Assembly: GCA_002317175.1 (NCBI GenBank)
Contig: DCJA01000001.1
Coordinates: 2,065 to 66,064 of the forward strand
Length of the DNA: 64,000 bases
Reading direction: 5' to 3'
Origin: Lachnospiraceae bacterium UBA1712
GTDB lineage: Bacteria; Bacillota; Clostridia; Lachnospirales; Lachnospiraceae
Shown here: in pieces, positions 14,857 through 22,401 of the stretch
How the letters are laid out: every line of letters begins with the position of its first letter
Numbering within the stretch: position 1 is the stretch's first letter
Program-made: the position numbers and the translations under genes
Notes under the pieces: generated by a model
Databases searched by the model: none
What the model saw: only the letters and a program-made list of their open reading frames with translations
Told to the model about the DNA's origin: nothing

Positions 14857-16673
14857 TTTTTAGCAAGCATTATTGTAATGCTTCTCTCCTTAACTTCAAT
14901 AGCTGGATGTTCGTCGCCAATCAGCTTAATGCTATCCTGCGCATCAGTTCTCGCGAAGGTTTCCCAACTATATCCTTTTGGCAACTGAGGTACAGCAAAT
15001 TCATGACTGGTCCAGTGAAGATTAACTGCAACAAAGATAAACGCATCATCTCCACCGTATTCCCCACAATAAAGCATAGCAAACTGTCTGCTTAAAACAT
15101 CAGTCTCTACCTTCCATAATTCCGAAGAATGATATGAAAGATCAGGATATCCGCAAGACAGATAATCGTTCATCTTATACGAATCTTTCATCCTAAATAT
15201 TTTATAATTATTTCTAAGAGCTATCATTTGTTGCATATAGTCATAGATATCTCTATTCTTACTGAGTAGCGACCAGTTCAACCAGGTAATACTGCTATCC
15301 TGGCAATATGGATTATTATTGCCATTCTGACTGTTGCCAAACTCATCTCCAGCAACAATTAATGGAGTGGTTTTTGCAAGAATATTAAGCGTAATTGCAT
15401 TTTTAATCTGACGCAGTCTGAGTTTTTTTACAGAGGCTCTGCTTGTTGCTCCCTCATAGCCACAATTCCATGAAGCATTATATATCACTCCGTCACGATT
15501 ATTCTCACCATTAGCATCATTGTGTTTTCTGTCATAGCTCACAAGATCCATAAGTGTAAAAGTATTTCCATGGCTTATATAATGGATTTCTCCCATTTTA
15601 TCCGGAACATTTTTCATATATTCCAAAGCTCTGCCAACCATACCTTCATCCGACTTCAGAAGTCTTCGCATATCATACATAAACTCATCTGTAGAGATTG
15701 CAAGGTTTTTATAGCTAGGTTTTACATTATATTCGTATATTTCATCAAGTGGAAAATGATCACATATGATTTTGGTATTAGCCAGCATTGGCTCAGTACC
15801 AATCAGGGCAAGAGGAAGCTTGTTGCCCATAAGATGAAAACCATCTACATGATATTCCTGCATCCAATATTTTAAAACTTCAAATATATAGCCCTGTTTA
15901 GTCTTATCAGGGAAGAAAAACTGTAAAATAACTTCAATACCATTATTATGAAGTTCTTTTACCATATCTTTAAAAGCGACATCTGCTTTAACACCCTTTG
16001 GAGCAAAAGCAGACTTAGGCGCAAAATAAAAACTTTCTTTATAACCCCAGTAATTTATCTTGGCATCGACTCCCTCAAAAGGTTTGACAGCAAACTCATT
16101 TTCTGCCTGTTTAGGGGCTTCAAGTTCAATAAAATTGTATACCGGCATCAACTCAACGGCATTAATTCCAAGTTCTTTAAGATAAGGAATCTTCTCAACA
16201 ACTCCATCGAATGTACCAGGGCACTTCACATCACTACTTTTATGCTTTGTAAATCCTCTGACATGCAAAAGATATATAATCATGTCATTATATGCTATCA
16301 TTGGATTCTTATCTTTAGCCCAGTCATATTCATCATGATAAATGCCAGCTTTAATTTCCTCAGGAATCTTCCCCCATTTTTCATTACCAATAATAATCTT
16401 GGCATAAGGATCATTTATAATAGCATCTTCAATATAGTAATTATATTCATATCTGTCAGCATCAAGATTACTTATCTTCATGCATCTGATATTACCAACT
16501 TTATTGGCACAACAGAAAGAAACGCGCCTTTGAGTTTTATTAATCTTATCGTACAGAATAACTCCACACTGTTTGTCAGTACTCATAACAACAGCAAAAT
16601 TAACCTGCATAGGTCCTACGCAGGTTGCTCCAAGAGGATATGGTTTTCCATAAGATATCTTAATATCTTCCAT
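14853..16673 (-). CDS. Isoamylase/GlgX-like GH13 protein lacking catalytic residues
   Basis: 606 residues. The N-terminal CBM48-like region (about 1-110) is followed by a GH13 barrel and a C-terminal beta domain. The overall pattern matches glycogen debranching enzymes (GYEGATSRASVKKLRLRQIK, AGDEFGNSQNGNNNPYCQD). All GH13 signature regions are altered: region I reads GIEVILQFFFPDKT instead of a DVVxNH form; the nucleophile aspartate position is Met282 (VDGFHLMG); the acid/base glutamate is replaced by Asp305 (IICDHFP); and the third aspartate is Gly369 (YISHGNTF). The fold and the substrate-groove segments are kept with no frameshift, so this is probably a pseudoenzyme that binds alpha-glucan. 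It follows the DUF1292 gene by 25 nt. Confidence 0.85.
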   Translation of the reverse strand: MEDIKISYGKPYPLGATCVGPMQVNFAVVMSTDKQCGVILYDKINKTQRRVSFCCANKVGNIRCMKISNLDADRYEYNYYIEDAIINDPYAKIIIGNEKWGKIPEEIKAGIYHDEYDWAKDKNPMIAYNDMIIYLLHVRGFTKHKSSDVKCPGTFDGVVEKIPYLKELGINAVELMPVYNFIELEAPKQAENEFAVKPFEGVDAKINYWGYKESFYFAPKSAFAPKGVKADVAFKDMVKELHNNGIEVILQFFFPDKTKQGYIFEVLKYWMQEYHVDGFHLMGNKLPLALIGTEPMLANTKIICDHFPLDEIYEYNVKPSYKNLAISTDEFMYDMRRLLKSDEGMVGRALEYMKNVPDKMGEIHYISHGNTFTLMDLVSYDRKHNDANGENNRDGVIYNASWNCGYEGATSRASVKKLRLRQIKNAITLNILAKTTPLIVAGDEFGNSQNGNNNPYCQDSSITWLNWSLLSKNRDIYDYMQQMIALRNNYKIFRMKDSYKMNDYLSCGYPDLSYHSSELWKVETDVLSRQFAMLYCGEYGGDDAFIFVAVNLHWTSHEFAVPQLPKGYSWETFARTDAQDSIKLIGDEHPAIEVKERSITIMLAKK

Positions 16674-16698
16674 CAGTAATCATCTCACAATTTATGAA

Positions 16699-16998
16699 TT
16701 AATCTTCATCATACTCACAGTCATCAAGGAACTCGTCAAATGCATCACAAACAGCATCATATACATCATCATCCTCAATATACACAAGTTCAGGCTCTTC
16801 ATTAGGATCATCAGGATTCTCTGAATACTCATAGAACCATACATCCTGATCCTCTTCATCTTCCTGACCTTCTGGAAGAAGTGCAATATATTCTTTACCA
16901 TTAACTTCCAAAATAGTTATAACTTCACACATAACAGTTGAACCATCATCAAGATTCAACTCAACTTTCATTTCTTCTTCTGGTATATTATTCTCCAT
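16699..16998 (-). CDS. DUF1292 family acidic protein
   Basis: 99 residues from the ATG at 16996-16998, which has AAGGAG 8 nt upstream. It is very acidic, with D/E runs in the C-terminal third, and has the DUF1292 core pattern (LDDGSTVMCEVI, GKEYIALLPEG, WFYEY). Proteins of this family (YrzB-like) are widespread in Firmicutes, often near yrrK and mreB-linked genes; no molecular function is known. Here it starts a unit with the GH13-like and DUF5662 genes, transcribed from the promoter at 17044-17072. Confidence 0.85.
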   Translation of the reverse strand: MENNIPEEEMKVELNLDDGSTVMCEVITILEVNGKEYIALLPEGQEDEEDQDVWFYEYSENPDDPNEEPELVYIEDDDVYDAVCDAFDEFLDDCEYDED

Positions 16999-17043
16999 AT
17001 TTCTGTCTCCTTTAGAAATAATAATTATCAAACAACTAAATTG

Positions 17044-17072
17044 ATTTTATCGAATTATCGCTTTTTTTTCAA
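17044..17072 (-). promoter_or_regulatory. Promoter of the DUF1292 gene unit
   Basis: TTGAAA (17067-17072) and TAAAAT (17044-17049) on the minus strand with a 17-nt spacer, 45 nt before the DUF1292 ATG. Confidence 0.6.
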
Positions 17073-17120
17073 CCTATAATGCCTGTTAAGAGTCGATTCA
17101 GTTCAAACACACTTCTTTTC

Positions 17121-18944
17121 TTACAGCAGCTCTTTAACAAATCTGCTTACCAGCATTATGTTATTTTTATTGCCTTCTTCATAGGTCATATATAACTCAT
17201 TTTTAGCTCTGGTCATTGCAACATAAAGCATTCTTCTTTCTTCTTCAACAGCCTCCAAACTGATGCTTTTGCTACTTGGCACATCCCCCTCCATAAGGTA
17301 GGGAATAATAACATGATTAAATTCCAAGCCTTTAGAGGCATGAAAAGTCATGGCATAAAGCCCTTCGTGAGAGATATTCATGAGGTTTTTTTGTGAATTA
17401 ATCTCCTTCAGGCGATTCGCAATTATTAATAATTCATCCATATCATTAATATGTCTGATTCTTTCCCTCAAAGTTTCCATATCATTTATATATTTTTTTA
17501 GCAGATCCTGTTTTAAAGCGCATTCTTTCATAATGTATTCTTCATATCCAATTACATGACAGAAGTAATTAAATGCACTATATGCGTCCATATTCATCAT
17601 CTGCTTTAGATCATATTCAAGCTTTTTTATATTTTTCTGAACATATGCTTTTTCCTTGTAGAATCCTCTTAAGTAACTAAAATCAACATATGAACTCATT
17701 ACAGAATTACGGTTAATATATCTTACCGGCTTATTCATTACAGGAATAAAATCCTCAGTCTTAATATCATCCAGACTTTTTGACATATTAAAGTAATGAA
17801 TAAAATCATTAAATACCTGATTATCATAGGGATTGTCTAATTTCTCGGATACATTTATATGTATTTTCTTCTCTGCCATAAGTTCAACAAAATTATTCAG
17901 TCCATGATTACTTCTAAATAAAATCGCAGTATTTGTACCTTTATCCTTCTTTGAATTTAAAATATCGCATATATAAGTATTCTCGTCCTCTATTGTTTCA
18001 AAAGCTTTAATTACTATTTTTCCCTTACACTCTTTCCCAGCATATATATCCTTTTTAAAACGATTATGATTATTAGCAATAAGTCTAAAAGCCGCATTTA
18101 CAATAGTCTCATGAGATCTGTAATTACAGGAAAGCTTTATAAGTCTTGTATTAGGGAAATCACTGCTGAAGCTTTGCATTATGTCTGGATTGGAGCCCCT
18201 GAAGCCATATATTGACTGATCATCATCACCTACAGCAAATATATTATCGTTATAAATAAGCTTTTTTAATATTTCGTATTGAAGATCATTTATATCCTGA
18301 AATTCATCAACAAGTATATATCTGAATTTGTTCCTGTATATTTCTCTTATTGACTCATTACTTTGCAGCAATTCTTTACACAGTAGCATCATATCATCAA
18401 AATCAATATAATCCTGTGTCTTCAAAGCATCAGAATATAAGCGAAATATGTTTATGAATAAATCATCATCTATTCTGCATAATTCACAATTATCTTTTTT
18501 AAGTCCTGAGTTTTTGTAAAATGATATTCTCTTTAGAATTGAATCCATTAATTCGGATTGAAGAAGTTCAAGCTTTGTGAGGCTATTTATAACATCTGTT
18601 AATATTGATATTTTCGTAGAATAATTAACAACTTTAAATTGATGTGAAATAGAATTCTCTTTAATTATGTTATAAAAAACTGAATGAAAAGTACCGAAAT
18701 GAACCGGCTGATAACCATATATTTGATTAAAACGTGATTGCATTGATAATGCAGCAGCTTTTGAAAATGTAACAACAAGTATGTTGTCTGCCTGGATATG
18801 TCTTTTATAGATGAGATTATAGATACGATTTACTATAACTGTAGTTTTACCACTTCCAGGGCCAGCCACTACAAGTGCCGGCCCGTTAAAATGGTCAATT
18901 GCCAGTAATTGTTCAGCCGAGAAGTTATCCTTCAAGCTTTGCAA
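17121..18944 (-). CDS. UvrD/Rep-type superfamily 1 DNA helicase
   Basis: 607 residues, shorter than PcrA or UvrD (about 720-740). Motifs in order are Q-motif region FSAEQLLAIDHFNGPALVVAG, Walker A GPGSGKTT (about residue 33), motif II LVDEFQDIND, motif III VGDDDQSIYGFRGS, motif IV LSCNYRS, motif V MTFHASKGLEFNHVIIP and motif VI RRMLYVAMTRAKN. It is an ATP-driven 3'-5' DNA translocase or helicase, presumably in repair or recombination. Its start overlaps the gltX 3' end by 20 nt, so it is read from the gltX transcript. It lacks the long PcrA C-terminal tail. It is a second-type UvrD paralogue rather than clearly PcrA itself, so no gene symbol is given. Confidence 0.9.
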   Translation of the reverse strand: MQSLKDNFSAEQLLAIDHFNGPALVVAGPGSGKTTVIVNRIYNLIYKRHIQADNILVVTFSKAAALSMQSRFNQIYGYQPVHFGTFHSVFYNIIKENSISHQFKVVNYSTKISILTDVINSLTKLELLQSELMDSILKRISFYKNSGLKKDNCELCRIDDDLFINIFRLYSDALKTQDYIDFDDMMLLCKELLQSNESIREIYRNKFRYILVDEFQDINDLQYEILKKLIYNDNIFAVGDDDQSIYGFRGSNPDIMQSFSSDFPNTRLIKLSCNYRSHETIVNAAFRLIANNHNRFKKDIYAGKECKGKIVIKAFETIEDENTYICDILNSKKDKGTNTAILFRSNHGLNNFVELMAEKKIHINVSEKLDNPYDNQVFNDFIHYFNMSKSLDDIKTEDFIPVMNKPVRYINRNSVMSSYVDFSYLRGFYKEKAYVQKNIKKLEYDLKQMMNMDAYSAFNYFCHVIGYEEYIMKECALKQDLLKKYINDMETLRERIRHINDMDELLIIANRLKEINSQKNLMNISHEGLYAMTFHASKGLEFNHVIIPYLMEGDVPSSKSISLEAVEEERRMLYVAMTRAKNELYMTYEEGNKNNIMLVSRFVKELL

Positions 18945-20376
18945 TACCTGCCTTTATTCTTCTAATTGTCTCATCTTTTCCAAACAGTTCCATTAATTCA
19001 GTAGCTCCTGCTGGAGTCATCTGCTTTCCTGAAACAGCTGTACGAATAGGCCATAATACATATCCATTTTTATAGCCCTTCTCTTCAACATACTTCATAA
19101 TAAGTGCATAAAGACTGTCATTAGAATAATCATCATGTGCTTCAAGTACTGGTACAATATCCTTCAGCACCTCAAGGCTAGTCTCTGCATTAGTCTTCAT
19201 CTTCTTATGTGTGTACATCTCTATATCGTAATCTGGAAGTAGATCTACAAAATCAAGATGTTCCTTTATATCTGGGAATGTCTCGATACGTGTCTTTACC
19301 CATGACGCAAGCTTAGTCTTATCGACATCAGAGTGAACAGTATCATCAATATAAGGCATAGCCATCTCAAGATATTTATCAAAATCCATAGCCTTAATAT
19401 ATTCGCCATTCATCCAGCGAAGCTTAACAATATCAAATACCGCTGGTGATTTGCTAATTCTGTGATAATCAAAATCTTTAATAAGCTGATCAAGTGAGAA
19501 AATCTCATTATTATCTTCAGGGCTCCAGCCAAGAAGTGCTATATAATTAACGATTGCTTCTGTAACAAATCCCTGCTCTAACAGATCTTCAAAAGATGAA
19601 TGTCCACTTCTCTTTGAAAGCTTTTTATGATTCTCATCTGTAATAAGAGGAAGATGCACATAAACCGGACTCTGCCAGCCAAAAGCATCATATAATCTCT
19701 GATACTTTGGTGAAGATGAAAGGTATTCATTACCTCTAACAACATGAGTAATGTTCATAGTATGGTCATCTACAACATTGGCAAAATTATAAGTTGGATA
19801 TCCATCCGTCTTAATAAGAATCATATCGTCAAGCTGTTCATTGTCGACTGTTATATCCCCATAGAGTTCATCATGGAAGGTTGTAGAACCTTCATTAGGA
19901 TTATTCTGTCTGATAACATATGGTTTGCCTTCAGCAAGATTCTTTTCAATCTCTTCTTTCGAAAGGGACAGACAATGCTTGTCATATATACTGATTTCTT
20001 TACCTTCAACAACCTCTGTTCTAAGAGAATCAAGTCTTTCCTTATCACAAAAGCAGTAATATGCCTCACCTTTTTCAATGAGTTCCTTGGCATATTTAAG
20101 ATAAATACCAGTCTTCATTCTTTCAGACTGTATATATGGACCATAGCCCCCATCTTTATCAGGACCTTCATCATGTATAAGTCCTGTCTTTTCCATTGTA
20201 CGATATATAATCTCTGTTGCTCCTTCAACAAATCTTTCCTGATCTGTATCCTCGATACGAAGCATAAAGTCACCACCATCATGCTTGGCGATCAAAAACT
20301 CATACAATGCTGATCTAAGATTGCCCACATGCATCTTACCAGTTGGGCTTGGTGCATAACGTGTTCTAATTTTCAT
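18925..20376 (-). CDS. gltX: Glutamyl-tRNA synthetase
   Basis: 483 residues, full length. The class I HIGH-type motif appears as TGKMHVGNLRSALY near residue 15, and the KMSKS-type loop as HKKLSKRSG near residue 240. GluRS-specific elements include RIEDTDQERF and VVDDHTMNITHVVRGNEYLSSSPK. It charges tRNA-Glu; in Clostridia such enzymes are often non-discriminating and work with GatCAB, which cannot be told here. It is transcribed after degV (14 nt gap) and overlaps the helicase gene downstream. Confidence 0.96.
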   Translation of the reverse strand: MKIRTRYAPSPTGKMHVGNLRSALYEFLIAKHDGGDFMLRIEDTDQERFVEGATEIIYRTMEKTGLIHDEGPDKDGGYGPYIQSERMKTGIYLKYAKELIEKGEAYYCFCDKERLDSLRTEVVEGKEISIYDKHCLSLSKEEIEKNLAEGKPYVIRQNNPNEGSTTFHDELYGDITVDNEQLDDMILIKTDGYPTYNFANVVDDHTMNITHVVRGNEYLSSSPKYQRLYDAFGWQSPVYVHLPLITDENHKKLSKRSGHSSFEDLLEQGFVTEAIVNYIALLGWSPEDNNEIFSLDQLIKDFDYHRISKSPAVFDIVKLRWMNGEYIKAMDFDKYLEMAMPYIDDTVHSDVDKTKLASWVKTRIETFPDIKEHLDFVDLLPDYDIEMYTHKKMKTNAETSLEVLKDIVPVLEAHDDYSNDSLYALIMKYVEEKGYKNGYVLWPIRTAVSGKQMTPAGATELMELFGKDETIRRIKAGIAKLEG

Positions 20377-20390
20377 ATAAAACCTCTCTT

Positions 20391-21260
20391 TTATCTGTGA
20401 TCTCCCATAAAGAACAAGGCAATTGTATCCGGGCCAGCATGAGCCCCAATTGTTGGTCCAATAGGATTAATTAAAAACTTCTCAATGCCAAATCTTTTTT
20501 TGATTTCATCGGCAACAAACTGTGCATCCTCAATATTATCACCATGACTAATAAAGACAATATCATTTTTATCTCTATACTCGCCAATAGTTTTATCCAT
20601 ATAGTCAACTAAGGCGCTCAGTGATTTCTTTCTGCCTCTTACATTGAACATATTAATAAGATGGCCTTCGCAATCAACATGCAATACAGGCTTGAGACTG
20701 ATAATAGTTCCCACTACTGCAGCTACCTTCGACAGTCTTCCTCCTCTATACAGGTGATTGAGATCATCAACGGTAAATGCATGAACAAAATTCTGCTTAT
20801 GTTCTTCAAGCCATTGGGCTGTTTCCTGCATACTACATCCTGCATCTCTCATATTAACAGCCTTATATACAAACAAGCCCTGTCCAAGAGAAGCACATAA
20901 AGAATCAATCACAACAATATTGGCAGTTTCATCTTCTTCCATCAACTCTTCTGCAGCAATTCTAAAACTGTTATATGTACCACTTAAGCCAGATGAAAAT
21001 GCAAGGCACAATATATTTTTTGAAATCTTTAGAAGTTCTTCCAGTTTTTCAGCAGCTTCCTGTGGATTAACCTGCGAAGTTGTTGGCATACTGCCATTTC
21101 TTACTTTACCATAAAATGATTGAGCAGCCACTTCATCATCATTATTATATTCAACGCCATCTATTGTATACTTTAAGGATACACTATAGACATTGTGCTC
21201 TTTGAGAAAATCTGATGGTAAATCAGCTGATGAGTCTGTCATTAAAATATAATCAGCCAT
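20391..21260 (-). CDS. DegV family fatty-acid-binding protein
   Basis: 289 residues from the ATG at 21258-21260 with AAGGAG 7 nt upstream; the open frame continues upstream without a ribosome site. DegV hallmarks are the start ADYILMTDSSADLPSDF, the lipid head-group segment FSSGLSGTYNS, and the C-terminal PIGPTIGAHAGPDTIALFF. These soluble proteins bind long-chain fatty acids and, as FakB, present them to the FakA kinase for phospholipid synthesis. No fakA is nearby, so that partnership is inference. A TATAAT at 21285-21290 may be its -10. It is followed by gltX. Confidence 0.92.
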   Translation of the reverse strand: MADYILMTDSSADLPSDFLKEHNVYSVSLKYTIDGVEYNNDDEVAAQSFYGKVRNGSMPTTSQVNPQEAAEKLEELLKISKNILCLAFSSGLSGTYNSFRIAAEELMEEDETANIVVIDSLCASLGQGLFVYKAVNMRDAGCSMQETAQWLEEHKQNFVHAFTVDDLNHLYRGGRLSKVAAVVGTIISLKPVLHVDCEGHLINMFNVRGRKKSLSALVDYMDKTIGEYRDKNDIVFISHGDNIEDAQFVADEIKKRFGIEKFLINPIGPTIGAHAGPDTIALFFMGDHR

Positions 21261-21328
21261 AATTTTTCTCCTTTTCAAACGAATATTATAATAGCACTTT
21301 TTAATTAAAATATAAAGGTTCATACAAC

Positions 21329-21351
21329 AAAAAGGTCCCTTACAGGACCTT
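21329..21351 (-). terminator. Intrinsic terminator after nrdD-nrdG-dut
   Basis: Perfect 7-bp stem aaggtcc (21332-21338) / ggacctt (21345-21351), 6-nt loop, then five T on the minus strand (21329-21333). It lies 10 nt after the dut stop. Confidence 0.85.
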
Positions 21352-21361
21352 CTCATAGATA

Positions 21362-21874
21362 TTAGCGACTTGTACTACCAAATCCACCATTACGTTCTTC
21401 AGTTACATCATCATCAACAGTTGTTCCAAACTCCATAAAAAGTCCCTGCATAAAACCTAGGCCCTTATCAACTGTTAATTCTTTTCCTTCATTGGAATCA
21501 TTGGTTATTTTGGCAAAAATATGTCCTTCATTATCAGAAAAATAATAATCACTGTCAATTATTCCTACAGTATTATTAAGCTGAAGACGATATTTAAAGC
21601 CAAGACCACTTCTTGGATAGAGGCATAAAACCCATTCCTCATCCATTCTTGCCCTTATTCCTGTTGGAATCTTAATAGTCTCGCCAGGCTTAAGCGTAAA
21701 TGTATAAGGTGCATAGAAATCATAGCCTGCACTACCTTTTGTAGCTCTTTTTGGAAGTTTAAGATCGTCATACATAACTTCCACTTCTTCTTTAGAGATT
21801 CCTGGCATAACATCATTAACACCTGCCATGAATTCATCAAAGCTTACCTTGCTAAATTTAGCAATTCCGCGCAT
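21362..21874 (-). CDS. dut: dUTP diphosphatase
   Basis: 170 residues. Trimeric dUTPase motifs are visible: KGSAGYDFYAPYTFTLKPGE (motif 1 region), PRSGLGFKYRLQLNNTVGIIDSDY (motifs 2 and 3), EGKELTVDKGLGFMQGLF (motif 4) and the C-terminal glycine-rich motif 5, NGGFGSTSR. A 30-residue N-terminal extension precedes motif 1. It hydrolyses dUTP to dUMP, keeping uracil out of DNA and feeding thymidylate synthesis. It is third in the nrdD-nrdG-dut unit, 15 nt after nrdG, a sensible link between dNTP production and clean-up. Confidence 0.93.
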   Translation of the reverse strand: MRGIAKFSKVSFDEFMAGVNDVMPGISKEEVEVMYDDLKLPKRATKGSAGYDFYAPYTFTLKPGETIKIPTGIRARMDEEWVLCLYPRSGLGFKYRLQLNNTVGIIDSDYYFSDNEGHIFAKITNDSNEGKELTVDKGLGFMQGLFMEFGTTVDDDVTEERNGGFGSTSR

Positions 21875-21889
21875 ATATATACTCCTTTA

Positions 21890-22399
21890 TTATGAATAGT
21901 CCCCACAGTGAAGAGTTGGAACCAGTTTGTCACTTTTAAGCAGCGTTGCCTGTACATCAATAACTCTCTGATTAGAGCTTCCCTTCCAAAGAAGCTTGGT
22001 GTCTCTGCATTCAGCAACATACTCACCATCCACCAGTACATCAACAAATTTCATAGCTGGATAATGCCAAATCTCTTCCCATTTATATCCTGTATATAAC
22101 CATATGGTCTTTTCAGGATATTTTTCTTTGATCTCTTCCATTAGATTTCTAACATCAAGTCTGTTAGCACTGTGTAATGGATCACCTCCGGAAAATGTAA
22201 TTCCAGATATATATGACTGATCTAACTGATCAAATATTTCTTTTTTCGCTGACTCATCAAAAAGCAAACCGCCATCTGGATCCCAGGTTATAGGATTCTG
22301 ACATTCTTTACAGCAATGTGAACATCCTGCAACCCATAAAACCACACGAAGACCATCACCATTGAGCATGTCATCTTTGGTAATATTATGATATCTCAT
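21890..22399 (-). CDS. nrdG: Anaerobic ribonucleoside-triphosphate reductase activating enzyme
   Basis: 169 residues. The radical SAM cluster motif CxxxCxxC appears as AGCSHCCKECQNP near residue 30, followed by the GGL-type SAM contacts FSGGDPLHSANR. It uses SAM and a 4Fe-4S cluster to put the glycyl radical on NrdD. It lies 2 nt after nrdD, so expression is coupled. Confidence 0.96.
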   Translation of the reverse strand: MRYHNITKDDMLNGDGLRVVLWVAGCSHCCKECQNPITWDPDGGLLFDESAKKEIFDQLDQSYISGITFSGGDPLHSANRLDVRNLMEEIKEKYPEKTIWLYTGYKWEEIWHYPAMKFVDVLVDGEYVAECRDTKLLWKGSSNQRVIDVQATLLKSDKLVPTLHCGDYS

Positions 22400-22401
22400 G
22401 G

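Noticed and set aside
14853..16673. Sequencing error or pseudogene as explanation for the altered GH13 motifs
   Set aside because: The frame is intact over 606 codons, the flanking conserved segments align normally, and four separate motifs are changed, so a simple error is unlikely.
15948..16679. 243-codon plus-strand frame opposite the GH13-like gene
   Set aside because: Composition is that of antisense sequence (Ile/Phe/Asn/Lys-rich without domain pattern), with no ribosome site; the minus-strand protein is clearly coding.
18925..18944. Possible frameshift fusing gltX and the helicase gene
   Set aside because: Both proteins are complete with correct ends; the 20-nt overlap is ordinary operon packing.
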